NCBI RefSeq assembly: GCF_026344005.1
Contig: NZ_JAPKNH010000004.1
Coordinates: 124,001-188,000, forward strand
From: Kaistia terrae
Lineage (GTDB): Bacteria; Pseudomonadota; Alphaproteobacteria; Rhizobiales; Kaistiaceae
Direction: 5' to 3'
DNA length: 64,000 bases
How positions within the stretch are numbered: the first letter of the stretch is position 1; each line of letters opens with the position of its first letter. Below the pieces are notes generated by a model. It searched no databases. It worked only from the letters and a program-made list of their open reading frames with translations, and had not been told where the DNA came from. The translations under genes were made by a program, and so were the position numbers. Positions 54,094 to 62,325 of this stretch are shown here, piece by piece.

Positions 54094-55485
54094 ATGTCAG
54101 AACAGCCGACGCTCTCGCACAATGAACTCCACGCCTGGGACCGGGATCATTTCTTCCATCCCTCGACCCACATGGCGCAGCATGCGCGCGGCGAGACGCC
54201 GAACCGGATCATCGCCGGTGGCGAAGGCGTCTACATTACCGACGTCGACGGCAAGCGCAGCCTCGATGCCTTTGCCGGCCTCTATTGCGTCAATGTCGGC
54301 TATGGCCGCACCAAGATCAGCGATGCGATCGCCCACCAGGCGTCGCAGCTTCCCTATTACCATGCCTATGTCGGCCATGCCTCGGAGCCGTCGATCCGGC
54401 TCGCGAAGATGGTGATCGACCGCGCGCCGGATCACATGAGCCGCGTCTTCTTTGGCTTGTCGGGCTCCGACGCCAACGAGACCAACATCAAGCTTGTCTG
54501 GTACATCAACAACGTGCTCGGACGGCCGGAAAAGAAGAAGATCATCTCGCGCTGGCGCGGCTATCACGGCTCCGGCGTCATGACCGGCAGCCTGACCGGG
54601 CTTGCCGCCTTCCACAATCTGTTCGACCTGCCGCGCGCGCCGGTGCTGCATACCGAGGCGCCGTATTTCTATCGCCGCGAGGATCGCAGCCTGACCGAAG
54701 AGCAGTTCTCGCAGTTCTGCGCCGACAAGCTGGAAGAAATGATCCTGGCCGAAGGGCCGGAGACGATCGCCGCCTTCATTGGCGAGCCGGTGCTGGGCAC
54801 CGGCGGCATCGTGCCGCCACCGGCGGGCTACTGGGCGAAGATCCAGGCCATCCTCGACAAATACGACATCATCCTGATCGCCGATGAAGTCGTGACGGCG
54901 TTCGGTCGCCTCGGCTCGATGTTCGGCTCGGATCACTACGGCATGAAGCCGGACCTGATCACCATCGCCAAGGGCCTGACCTCCGCCTATGCGCCACTCT
55001 CCGGCGTCATCGTGTCGGAAAAGCTCTGGCGCATCCTGGAGCAAGGTTCCGACACGTTCGGCCCGATCGGCCATGGCTGGACCTACTCGTCGCATCCGCT
55101 CTGCACGGCGGCCGGCGTTGCCAATCTCGAAGTGGTCGATGAACTCGACCTCGTCAACAACGCCCGCGATGTCGGCGCCTATTTCCGGGAGCGTCTCGCC
55201 GATGCGGTCGGCGGTCACCGGATCGTTGGCGATGTGCGCGGCGAGGGGCTGCTGGCCTCGGTCGAGTTCGTCCGGGATCGCGACGACCGCGTGTTCTTTG
55301 ATGCCGCCGACAAGGTCGGGCCGCGCATTTCGACGGCGCTGCTGGGGCAGGGGGTCATCGGCCGCGCCATGCCGCAGGGCGACATTCTCGGCTTCGCGCC
55401 GCCGCTCTGCCTGACGCGCGAGGAGGCGGATATCGTCGTCGCCGCGACGGTCAGGGCTGTCGAAGAAGTCGCCGCCATGCTCTGA
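54094..55485 (+). CDS. Class III (omega) aminotransferase
   Basis: A 463-residue PLP aminotransferase of the omega-amino acid:pyruvate group. The cofactor Lys is Lys293 in TIAKGLTSAYAP, with Asp264 in LIADEVVTAFGR. FGLSGSDANETNIKL binds the phosphate and the N-terminus (HFFHPSTHMAQH) is typical. It ends in a strong terminator. In this module it would remove an amino group from an amine or omega-amino acid released by the hydrolases. Confidence 0.93.
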   Translation: MSEQPTLSHNELHAWDRDHFFHPSTHMAQHARGETPNRIIAGGEGVYITDVDGKRSLDAFAGLYCVNVGYGRTKISDAIAHQASQLPYYHAYVGHASEPSIRLAKMVIDRAPDHMSRVFFGLSGSDANETNIKLVWYINNVLGRPEKKKIISRWRGYHGSGVMTGSLTGLAAFHNLFDLPRAPVLHTEAPYFYRREDRSLTEEQFSQFCADKLEEMILAEGPETIAAFIGEPVLGTGGIVPPPAGYWAKIQAILDKYDIILIADEVVTAFGRLGSMFGSDHYGMKPDLITIAKGLTSAYAPLSGVIVSEKLWRILEQGSDTFGPIGHGWTYSSHPLCTAAGVANLEVVDELDLVNNARDVGAYFRERLADAVGGHRIVGDVRGEGLLASVEFVRDRDDRVFFDAADKVGPRISTALLGQGVIGRAMPQGDILGFAPPLCLTREEADIVVAATVRAVEEVAAML

Positions 55486-55510
55486 CGAGTCTGGACACCA
55501 ATACAGACAG

Positions 55511-55546
55511 AAACGGCCGGATCATCCTTGATGATCCGGCCGTTTT
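55511..55546 (+). terminator. Rho-independent terminator after the aminotransferase gene
   Basis: A perfect 15-bp stem (AAACGGCCGGATCAT at 55511-55525, complement 55531-55545) with a 5-nt loop and TTTT at the end, 26 nt after the stop. It could also end the convergent DUF983 transcript. Confidence 0.92.
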
Positions 55547-55573
55547 CGTATCCGCGAAGTGTACTGGAACCGG

Positions 55574-55960
55574 CTACTTGTCGATCCGGGTCAGTTCTCT
55601 GCCGCCATCGGCGCGGTGCAGATATTGCGAGCAAACCAGCCAGCCCTTGATCGGTCTGAGCAACAGCAATGTCGGCAGCAGCAGCAACGGCAGCGTCGTA
55701 AACACGTGAACCCAGATCGGGGCAGCGAACTTGATCTGAAGCCAAAGCGCGAAGACCACCGCAGGGATCGCACCAATCAACTGGGCGAAGAAGGCGGGAC
55801 CGTCGGCCGGGTCGGCGAAGGAAAAATCGAGGCCGCAGACTTCGCATTTCGGCGCCATCTTCAGCCAGCCGCTGAAGATATGGCCGGACTGGCACCTCGG
55901 GCATCGGCCGGAGACGCCAAGCTTGAAAGCCAGGCGATAGGGGGATTCGGTTTCGCTCAT
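55574..55960 (-). CDS. DUF983 membrane protein with zinc-ribbon-like motif
   Basis: A 128-residue protein with two CxxC pairs near the N-terminus (GRCPRCQSG and KCEVCGLDF), followed by two hydrophobic segments (QLIGAIPAVVFALWL and HVFTTLPLLLLPTLLL). This is the DUF983 layout, common in Alphaproteobacteria and often near cytochrome oxidase genes, though not here. The Cys pairs probably bind zinc. Function is unknown. The gap of 207 bp to its left neighbour on the + side (55961-56167) shows no other gene. Confidence 0.88.
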   Translation of the reverse strand: MSETESPYRLAFKLGVSGRCPRCQSGHIFSGWLKMAPKCEVCGLDFSFADPADGPAFFAQLIGAIPAVVFALWLQIKFAAPIWVHVFTTLPLLLLPTLLLLRPIKGWLVCSQYLHRADGGRELTRIDK

Positions 55961-56167
55961 CGGGCGATCCTTCGGTGCTATTCGCGGCCGCTGCTACCAA
56001 CCCTGGCAACGTCGGGCCTTCAGAAAGAAATCGCTGACGCTCCGAGAAGTCGCGCTTCCAAGGATCGTGCCTGTCTTTCCATCTCAGTGCTTAAAATATA
56101 ATCGCTTTCCCTCGTAGACACGAGGTGACGAAATGTAGCCGGCAATCTGTCGCAGCCGCGACGAGGT

Positions 56168-58048
56168 CTAATTGCTTTCTGTCACCAGCGAGTCGCGCAG
56201 GTTTTGCATCTCGGTCGCGACGAAGGCTGGCAGCGGCGCTGCAATCGCGGGCTGCTTCTGATTGCGAGCCGACCGTCCCAGCTCCAGCAAGGCATCGCGC
56301 ATCGCGCTTGCGCCATTCGGGCCAAAGAGGGAAAGGGCTGTTTCCCGCGCTTTGGCTTCGCCATCCGCTTCCATGGCCCAGCATGTGGAAAGCACGCGAT
56401 AGGCAAGCCGTTGGGTCGTGACCACGGCGGGCCACATCCGCTCCACCTGTTCGCCGTGGCGCGGCGACGAGCCGACGCTGCGATCATAGGCCTGCAGCAG
56501 GGTGATCGCCCGGTGTTGCAGGTCGTGTCGTGCCGCTCGCGCCGTTGGGGTCAGGACATCGCCCCTGGACATGGGCCCGATAACGGCGGCGATCGCGTTC
56601 AGCGTGCGGACGAGTTCATCCGGGACCCTGGATGTGGCAAAGCGCGGGCGCGACAGCGCAAACACTGTCAGCCCGACGACACAGCCGATGACGGTATCGA
56701 CGCCGCGTACCCAGAGCAGGTGACCGACATCGGGGACGGGATGGCCACCCGCTGCGATCGTCAGTGCTGCCGCCGTGATGAAAATCACCGCCAGCGCATA
56801 GTTTCGGATGACGATCATCTCGATGGTGAACTGGAGAGCCATTAGCGTCACTGCGATCCAGAGTCCTTCCGGCTGGAGGACAAGGATCGCGCCGGCCAGC
56901 AGCAGGCCGACCAGCGTCCCGGCCATGCGCTCCAGACCGCGCTGCAGCGTGCGAGCCCAGTCGAGGCCCTGATGCAGGATCAGCATGGCGGCGGCGATGC
57001 ACCAATAGGCGCGTTCCAGCCCGAGCATCGCGCCGATGGTGCCGGCGATCGCGGTTGCAATGCCGACGCGCAACGTCACCAGCAGCGCTGGTGACCAGGG
57101 CCGCAGGCTTTCCCGCAGCGAAGCGAGCACGCCGGGATGTCCGAGCGGGACGTGGCCCGGGTCGGTGCGCTCGGCTTCAGGGTGCGGTTTCTGCGCTTCG
57201 GCGCCAATATGGCGCGCCTTGATGGCGGCACTTTCTGGCAACGGCGCCGTCGCGTTCATCGCCTCGGCGAACAACTGGTTCAATTCGCGGCCCATGGCGC
57301 GCAACCGGCTCAGCGTTCCGTCAGGACGCGGCTTGGGCGGCTGGAAACGGACCAGTGTCGTCCAGGATTCCTGCATCGTGAGGGCTGCATGGTGCCGGGC
57401 AGCATCCTGGGCCGGCGTTCCAACGGCCTCGATGAAACGCGCGACAGCCTCGGCAGCTGTGGCGACAGCCTTCCGCTCGGGGCCGCGCGGCCAGAAGAAG
57501 GCGCCGATCATATGAGCGAGCCAGGCGACGCCGCCGCCGGCCGCCACCAGCAAGGCGGTATGCCAGATCGTCAGATGCGGTGCGTCAATGGCGGTGCCGG
57601 CCGCGCAGACCAGCGTGAACATAAAGGCGCCGGGCGGCGACACCCGCAGCGCATTGCAGAGAAAGGTAGCCACCATTGCCATCATTGCGATGACGGGAAC
57701 CACCGTCCATGGCGTCGTCTGCGCCAGGAGGCCGACGCTGACGGCAACGGCGAAAGCGAGGGCGATCAGGGCGAGATAAAACGCCCGGTTGAGGTAGGGA
57801 CGATCACTGCCATAGAGCGCGGTGAAGGCTCCGAGCGTCGCCATCAGTCCGGCGGAAGTATCGCCGACCGCCCAACCCACGACCACCGGAATGCCCATGC
57901 AAAGTGCGGCGCGACTGGCAAAAGGCCAACGCCGCTTGGCGTCCCGAAACTGGAACAGCATGCCGAGACTCAGCGAGCTGCGGGGCGGCGGCGGCGGTAT
58001 CGGCAGTGCGGATGTCGAGGGCGATGACGTCGTCGTCATTGTGGGCAT
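56168..58048 (-). CDS. FUSC-family inner-membrane transporter (AaeB-like)
   Basis: A 626-residue membrane protein with two blocks of about five hydrophobic segments (about residues 45-190 and 325-470) separated and followed by cytoplasmic regions. This repeat layout is that of the fusaric-acid-resistance/AaeB exporter family, which pumps out aromatic acids. An N-terminal Pro-rich stretch (STSALPIPPPPPRSS) precedes the first segment. No membrane-fusion partner gene lies beside it. Start at 58048 or 58039 (MTTTSSP) are both possible. Confidence 0.9.
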   Translation of the reverse strand: MPTMTTTSSPSTSALPIPPPPPRSSLSLGMLFQFRDAKRRWPFASRAALCMGIPVVVGWAVGDTSAGLMATLGAFTALYGSDRPYLNRAFYLALIALAFAVAVSVGLLAQTTPWTVVPVIAMMAMVATFLCNALRVSPPGAFMFTLVCAAGTAIDAPHLTIWHTALLVAAGGGVAWLAHMIGAFFWPRGPERKAVATAAEAVARFIEAVGTPAQDAARHHAALTMQESWTTLVRFQPPKPRPDGTLSRLRAMGRELNQLFAEAMNATAPLPESAAIKARHIGAEAQKPHPEAERTDPGHVPLGHPGVLASLRESLRPWSPALLVTLRVGIATAIAGTIGAMLGLERAYWCIAAAMLILHQGLDWARTLQRGLERMAGTLVGLLLAGAILVLQPEGLWIAVTLMALQFTIEMIVIRNYALAVIFITAAALTIAAGGHPVPDVGHLLWVRGVDTVIGCVVGLTVFALSRPRFATSRVPDELVRTLNAIAAVIGPMSRGDVLTPTARAARHDLQHRAITLLQAYDRSVGSSPRHGEQVERMWPAVVTTQRLAYRVLSTCWAMEADGEAKARETALSLFGPNGASAMRDALLELGRSARNQKQPAIAAPLPAFVATEMQNLRDSLVTESN

Positions 58049-58144
58049 GGAACCAGCAGGCAGACGTTGCAGAGACCAGTCTCACCACCCTACCGGATTG
58101 GATCCCATCGGCGAAGCGTCGCGGCGCGATATTGGACGTTCCCG

Positions 58145-58357
58145 CTAGCGTTCGATGTCGTCGTCGCTCTCGATCTCGTCTTCGTTTTCCTCGTCATCCT
58201 CCGGCATGTCGATCGCCTCGCTCATGGGGCGACCGTCCGTATCGATCAGGGCATCGAGAAAGGCCTGGTTAGCGCGCTGGTCTACATCCGGGATCGCATG
58301 ATCGGAGACGGTTTGGCTCGGAGGTAGCGGATCGGGAATCGGCTTCTTCGGGTCCAT
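58145..58357 (-). CDS. Small acidic hypothetical protein
   Basis: A 70-residue protein starting MDPKKPIPDPLPPSQ, with AAGGAGA 7 nt upstream of the ATG at 58357. The C-terminal third is very acidic (DMPEDDEENEDEIESDDDIE) and probably disordered. No known domain was recognised. An ATG at 58387 gives a less likely longer form. Codon use matches its neighbours and the start signal is strong, so it is probably real. Confidence 0.65.
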   Translation of the reverse strand: MDPKKPIPDPLPPSQTVSDHAIPDVDQRANQAFLDALIDTDGRPMSEAIDMPEDDEENEDEIESDDDIER

Positions 58358-58456
58358 CGCAAGTCTCCTTCGGGCAAGGCAAAACAAGGCGGGCAGCGAC
58401 GAAAGAGCCGCTCCCGGTTCGTTCCAGCGAGCCTTCGCTATTCAGCGGAAGCTTCG

Positions 58457-58729
58457 CTAGTCGGTAAGAAGGTCGTCTCGAACCCGCAGTCCGCGGGCCA
58501 GAAGCCGCAAGGCTTCCTTCGAGATCAACCAGCCCGATTCGCAGCGCATGATCTGCGTCACGGCAACGCCGGTCCTATCCGCAAGATCCGTTTGGCTAAT
58601 GCAGCGCCATTCACGGATGGCTTTAAGCGGCTGTTCTCCGGCGGCTATCTTGTCAAGAACATGGCTCGGCAGCCCGGCGGTATCGCGCGGTCCCACGTCG
58701 GGCTGCTGACGGAAATGACGAAGCTCCAT
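58457..58729 (-). CDS. Small helix-turn-helix (XRE-like) protein
   Basis: A 90-residue protein whose C-terminal half is a Cro/CI-type helix-turn-helix (ISQTDLADRTGVAVTQIMRCESG). GGGAGGG lies 4 nt before the ATG. The size and fold are like antitoxin components or small regulators, but no toxin-like partner lies next to it; the acidic 70-residue protein is the nearest gene, 99 bp downstream. It may control its own or a nearby promoter. Confidence 0.78.
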   Translation of the reverse strand: MELRHFRQQPDVGPRDTAGLPSHVLDKIAAGEQPLKAIREWRCISQTDLADRTGVAVTQIMRCESGWLISKEALRLLARGLRVRDDLLTD

Positions 58730-58827
58730 CTTTCCCTCCCAATCGATGGCACTCCCCTGCCACCTTCAGTTAGGAACGCACGAATCCGGAAAATGTTCCA
58801 GATATTCGTGCGCCTGGAGCGATGTCG

Positions 58828-59592
58828 TCAGGTTGCCGGAAGCGCCGGCAGGCCGGCCCGGAGGCGGAACTCCGGCTTGCGGATGTCCAGTTCGCTGCCG
58901 GCCAGATCATCGGCGGCGGCCGTGCACAGATAGACGATCGCCAGCGCGGGATCGCCGACGCCGGCGAGCTTCTCGCGCGGCAACTGGCTGACCGGGTTGA
59001 TGCCCGAGGCGCGGATTTCGACCTGCATGCCGGTATCGACGATACCAGGCGCGAAGCCGAAGGCGCGAATGCCTCGTGCGCCATATTCGAGCGCCAGCGA
59101 TTTCGTCACCATGGCGAGTCCAGCCTTGGCGGCGCAATAGGCGCTCCAGCCCTCCATGGCGTGATGGGCGGCCCCGGAGGAGAGGTTGACGATGGTGCCG
59201 CGCCCCTGGTCGAGCATGGCCGGCAGCACGGCCCGCGCCATGGCAGCCGCGCCGATGAGCGTGGCGTTTATATTTGCGGCCCAGGCGTCGGCGTCGGTCT
59301 CGTGCAACAGGCCGATCGGCTGCACCGTACCGGCATTGTTGACGAGGATGGTCGGCGCGCCGACGATCGCGGTCGCCTCGCGCACAGCCGCACGGACGGA
59401 ATCAGGGTCTGCAACATTGCAAGCGAGGCCGATGGCGCGGCCTTCGGCGCATTCGCGCGCGATTGCCTCGGCGTCTTCGAGGCGGCGCGCCGTGACGATG
59501 ACCCGCGCGCCAGCTTCGGCGAGCGCCTTGGCGGTGGCGGCGCCGATGCCCCCCTTGGCGCCGGTGACGAGGGCGATTTCTCCGTCGAGCAT
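58828..59592 (-). CDS. Short-chain dehydrogenase/reductase (module 8, first)
   Basis: A 254-residue classical SDR with TGAKGGIG at residues 10-17, LVNNAGT and catalytic SAYCAAKAG. The start MLDGEIALVTG at 59592 fits SDR N-termini; an ATG at 59619 would overlap the mutarotase gene by 16 nt. It is the last gene of the leftward sugar operon. It probably oxidises a sugar or sugar acid. The C-terminus (ELDIRKPEFRLRAG) departs from the usual SDR ending with a DGG motif. Confidence 0.88.
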   Translation of the reverse strand: MLDGEIALVTGAKGGIGAATAKALAEAGARVIVTARRLEDAEAIARECAEGRAIGLACNVADPDSVRAAVREATAIVGAPTILVNNAGTVQPIGLLHETDADAWAANINATLIGAAAMARAVLPAMLDQGRGTIVNLSSGAAHHAMEGWSAYCAAKAGLAMVTKSLALEYGARGIRAFGFAPGIVDTGMQVEIRASGINPVSQLPREKLAGVGDPALAIVYLCTAAADDLAGSELDIRKPEFRLRAGLPALPAT

Positions 59593-59603
59593 GCTGGGTC
59601 CGA

Positions 59604-59918
59604 TCAATCCATGTGCCATTGCAGGGGCAGAAGATAAGCGAAACCGGTGCGCGGATCGCCCTCGATCTTCATGATCGGCGCCATGGCGACGCCCCAGCGC
59701 GCATTGACCGGATCGTCCTTCAGATAGGCGATGGTCTTCTGCAGATCGTCCGTCTCGAAATAGCCGATCAGCTTCAGGCCGAGCCGGAAAATCGAGTAAT
59801 TGCGCATGCCGGCTGCCTTCAGCGTCTCCAGCATCTCCGGCCAGATCTCGTCATGCGCCTTCTTGTATTCCTCTTCGCATCCCGGACGGACTTCCAGAAC
59901 CCAGGCGTATTGACCCAT
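59604..59918 (-). CDS. L-rhamnose mutarotase family protein (second copy)
   Basis: A 104-residue RhaM-like anomerase with the active-site Tyr18, His22 and Tyr41 and a Trp near residue 75 (ARWGVAM), as in the copy at 5361-5690. GGGGGAAG precedes the ATG at 59918; the frame to 60095 runs into the next gene. In a six-gene sugar operon it would supply the anomer needed by the dehydrogenases. The sugar is not identified. Confidence 0.9.
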   Translation of the reverse strand: MGQYAWVLEVRPGCEEEYKKAHDEIWPEMLETLKAAGMRNYSIFRLGLKLIGYFETDDLQKTIAYLKDDPVNARWGVAMAPIMKIEGDPRTGFAYLLPLQWHMD

Positions 59919-59928
59919 AGCTTCCCCC

Positions 59929-60708
59929 TCAGGCGAGATAATCGTGAACGATGCGGCCGGGCACGAGCGTGAAATCGGCCTTCCAGTGCAGCCCGTCGAG
60001 CATATCGACGACCGGCAGCCGGTGGATCGGCGCCTGCGCGTTGGGGCGCAGTTCGACGGTGCAGGGACCACCCCAGCATTCATGAACGACGACATTCTGA
60101 AGGCGTCGCGACGTCAACTGGCGAATGGCCGGGCGCTGGTCGATGTGATCGATGACCTTGAGATTGATGTTCTCGGCGAAGTCGAAATGCTTGTTGAGGC
60201 TGGCCAGCGTGTCGGTGCGCTGCTTGTAGGGCAGCGTCCCGGTCAGCACGTCGATGCCGTTGCGGGCCACCGTTCCGACGACGAGGTCGCCGCGCAGTTC
60301 CAGCTTCGGATCGCCCAGCTTCTTCGGCTGGCCGTGCAATTCGCGGCCATGCGCGACGCCGGCATCCGAAGACAGGAACAGATAGGGCGAATAGGAACCA
60401 TCCGCGACGCCGGGCAGCCGGCAGCCGAGCGAGACGTTGCTCTCGCCATAGGGGCCGAGCCATTCCGTGTCGTTCATGCGGTAGATATGCGCCATGACGA
60501 TGTCGCTGGTCGGCTCCAGCGGCGGCGGCAGCAGCCGGGCGACCGCCGCCTCCGTCGTGCGCCACACCAGTGTCAGCACGTCGACATTGCGGAAGGTGAA
60601 CGGGTAGGGCGGCACCATCGGTGCGTCCCAGGGCGTCGAGAAGCCGGGCTTCAGGATGTCCTCGACCGTCAGCCGGTCGAGGCCGCCATTGCGCAGGTCC
60701 TTGCTCAT
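59929..60708 (-). CDS. Acetoacetate decarboxylase-family protein
   Basis: A 259-residue protein of the acetoacetate decarboxylase family. The catalytic Lys region is seen in GRELHGQPKKLGDPKL (Lys129/Lys130), and the Glu/Arg-containing TEWLGPYGESNVS and SPYLFLSSDAG segments fit. The ATG overlaps the SDR stop as ATGA. Relatives in sugar or aromatic pathways act as decarboxylases, aldolases or dehydratases through the same Schiff-base Lys. The presence of such an enzyme in a sugar operon is uncommon. Confidence 0.9.
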   Translation of the reverse strand: MSKDLRNGGLDRLTVEDILKPGFSTPWDAPMVPPYPFTFRNVDVLTLVWRTTEAAVARLLPPPLEPTSDIVMAHIYRMNDTEWLGPYGESNVSLGCRLPGVADGSYSPYLFLSSDAGVAHGRELHGQPKKLGDPKLELRGDLVVGTVARNGIDVLTGTLPYKQRTDTLASLNKHFDFAENINLKVIDHIDQRPAIRQLTSRRLQNVVVHECWGGPCTVELRPNAQAPIHRLPVVDMLDGLHWKADFTLVPGRIVHDYLA

Positions 60709-61511
60709 CAGTCGGCATCCCTTCCGAAGCGGGCTTCCTTCGGCGGCGCGATGCCGTAGCCGACGAAGCCGCCCGTTACATTGATCAGTTCGCCGGTGAC
60801 GAAGGAGGCTTCCGGCGAGGCGACATAGGAGACGGCGGCGGCGACATCGGCCGGGCGGCACCAGCGGCCGACGGGGATCGTCTTCAGCACCTGCGCCTCG
60901 AACGCCTCCCACGACAGGCCGAGCTTCTCAGCCTTCTCGCGAAACTGCTTCTCCATGCCGGTTCCGGGTCCGACATGGCCGGGCGCGACGCCATTGACGG
61001 TGATGCCGTAAGAGGCAAGCTCGACCGCGAGGCACTGGGTCAAGCCCCAGAGCGCGTTCTTCGACGAGATGTAGGCGCTGGAATACGGGTTGCCGAAGTT
61101 GAGGCGGGTGATGATGTTGATGATCCGGCCGCTTTCGGCCCGCATCATGGCGCGGGCGGCGGCGCGGCAGGTCAGGAACGGCCCACGCGCATTGACGCTC
61201 TGGATCCGGTCCCATTCCTCCGGCGTCGTATCAACGACCAGCTTCTGCAGATGGATGCCGGCGGCGTTGACCAGCACGTCGAGGCGGCCATGTGTTCCGA
61301 GCACGGACTCAAAGGCCTGATCGACGGAGTTCGCGTCGGTGATGTCGATCGCGATGCCGCTGCCACCAACACTGCTTGCGACCTCAGCCGCCAGTGCCTC
61401 GTTATGGTCGGCGGCGACGACGTGATAACCGTCGCTCGCCAGTCGGCGCACGATTTCCGCGCCGATGCCGCCGGCGCCGCCGGTCACGAGCGCAATGCCT
61501 TTTGCCGTCAC
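60708..61511 (-). CDS. Short-chain dehydrogenase/reductase (module 8, second)
   Basis: A 267-residue classical SDR with TGGAGGIG at residues 10-17, LVNAAGI and catalytic SAYISSKNA. GTG at 61511 is taken as start because it overlaps the previous stop as GTGA, with GGGAG upstream; the ATG at 61532 would add seven residues inside the preceding gene. The substrate is probably a sugar alcohol, aldose or hydroxy acid. The C-terminal GELINVTGGFVGYG is typical. Confidence 0.88.
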   Translation of the reverse strand: MTAKGIALVTGGAGGIGAEIVRRLASDGYHVVAADHNEALAAEVASSVGGSGIAIDITDANSVDQAFESVLGTHGRLDVLVNAAGIHLQKLVVDTTPEEWDRIQSVNARGPFLTCRAAARAMMRAESGRIINIITRLNFGNPYSSAYISSKNALWGLTQCLAVELASYGITVNGVAPGHVGPGTGMEKQFREKAEKLGLSWEAFEAQVLKTIPVGRWCRPADVAAAVSYVASPEASFVTGELINVTGGFVGYGIAPPKEARFGRDAD

Positions 61512-62320
61512 GCCAGCCACTCCCTTACACAATCCCGCATGTCGACGGTCTCGGTCAGCACGTCGTCATGCTGGCCGTCCATGTAGTCCTGATGCACATA
61601 TTCGATCGAGAGATAGCCGTTATAACCAGCCGCTCTCAGTGTCCCGAGCATGGCGCCGAAATTGAGCGTGCCGAGCGCAAGCTTGCATTGCAGCACGCCG
61701 GCGCGCGCCTGGCGCAGATGCACATGGGCCGCGTGCGACGCCAGCACGTCGATCTCTTCCTGCCGATAGCCAAGGCAGGCGAAATGGGCGTAGTCGAGCG
61801 TCAGCTTCAGTCCCGGCACGCGGTAGAGCAAGTCGAGCACCAGCGTCGGACTTTCGAGATAGGAATGCACATGCGGCTCGACGGTGAGCTGGATGCCCTC
61901 CGGCGCCGAGATCGCCACCAGCCGGCGCAGGCTTTCCGCCGATTCCGTCAGCGCCGATACGCGGTCCTGGCCGGGATTGACCACGCCCGGCAGCACGAAG
62001 ACACTGGCGAGGCCCGCGCGCTTGGCGAAGCGGACAACCTGCCGGAAATCTGCCTCGTTGCGCTCGCGATTGCGGGGATCGGCCAGGTTCCGGTCCGACA
62101 GCGAGCCGCCGAACAGATGATAGAGATTGGGCAGCGCGACGCCGAGCTGAAGCACGCGGTCGGCGGTGCCGTCTGGGTCGGCGATCAGCGCCTCGCGGTC
62201 GAGGCCGGGCTTGTAGAAATAGCCAAGATCGAGCGCGCCGATGCCGAGGACGCGGGAGAGCCCCGCCGCCTCGTCCAGCGTCAGGCTGCGCAGCGACCAG
62301 GAAGCGAGCGACAGCTTCAT
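61508..62320 (-). CDS. Sugar phosphate isomerase/epimerase (AP endonuclease 2-like TIM barrel)
   Basis: A 270-residue TIM barrel of the xylose isomerase-like family. Metal-site segments are TVEPHVHSYL (Glu), LTLDYAHFA (Asp, His) and HVHLRQA (His); GYLSIEYVHQD supplies the last Glu. Members isomerise or epimerise sugars and inositol derivatives. It is linked by GTGA overlap to the SDR and by 5 bp to the oxidoreductase gene. Confidence 0.88.
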   Translation of the reverse strand: MKLSLASWSLRSLTLDEAAGLSRVLGIGALDLGYFYKPGLDREALIADPDGTADRVLQLGVALPNLYHLFGGSLSDRNLADPRNRERNEADFRQVVRFAKRAGLASVFVLPGVVNPGQDRVSALTESAESLRRLVAISAPEGIQLTVEPHVHSYLESPTLVLDLLYRVPGLKLTLDYAHFACLGYRQEEIDVLASHAAHVHLRQARAGVLQCKLALGTLNFGAMLGTLRAAGYNGYLSIEYVHQDYMDGQHDDVLTETVDMRDCVREWLA

Positions 62321-62325
62321 GGGGT

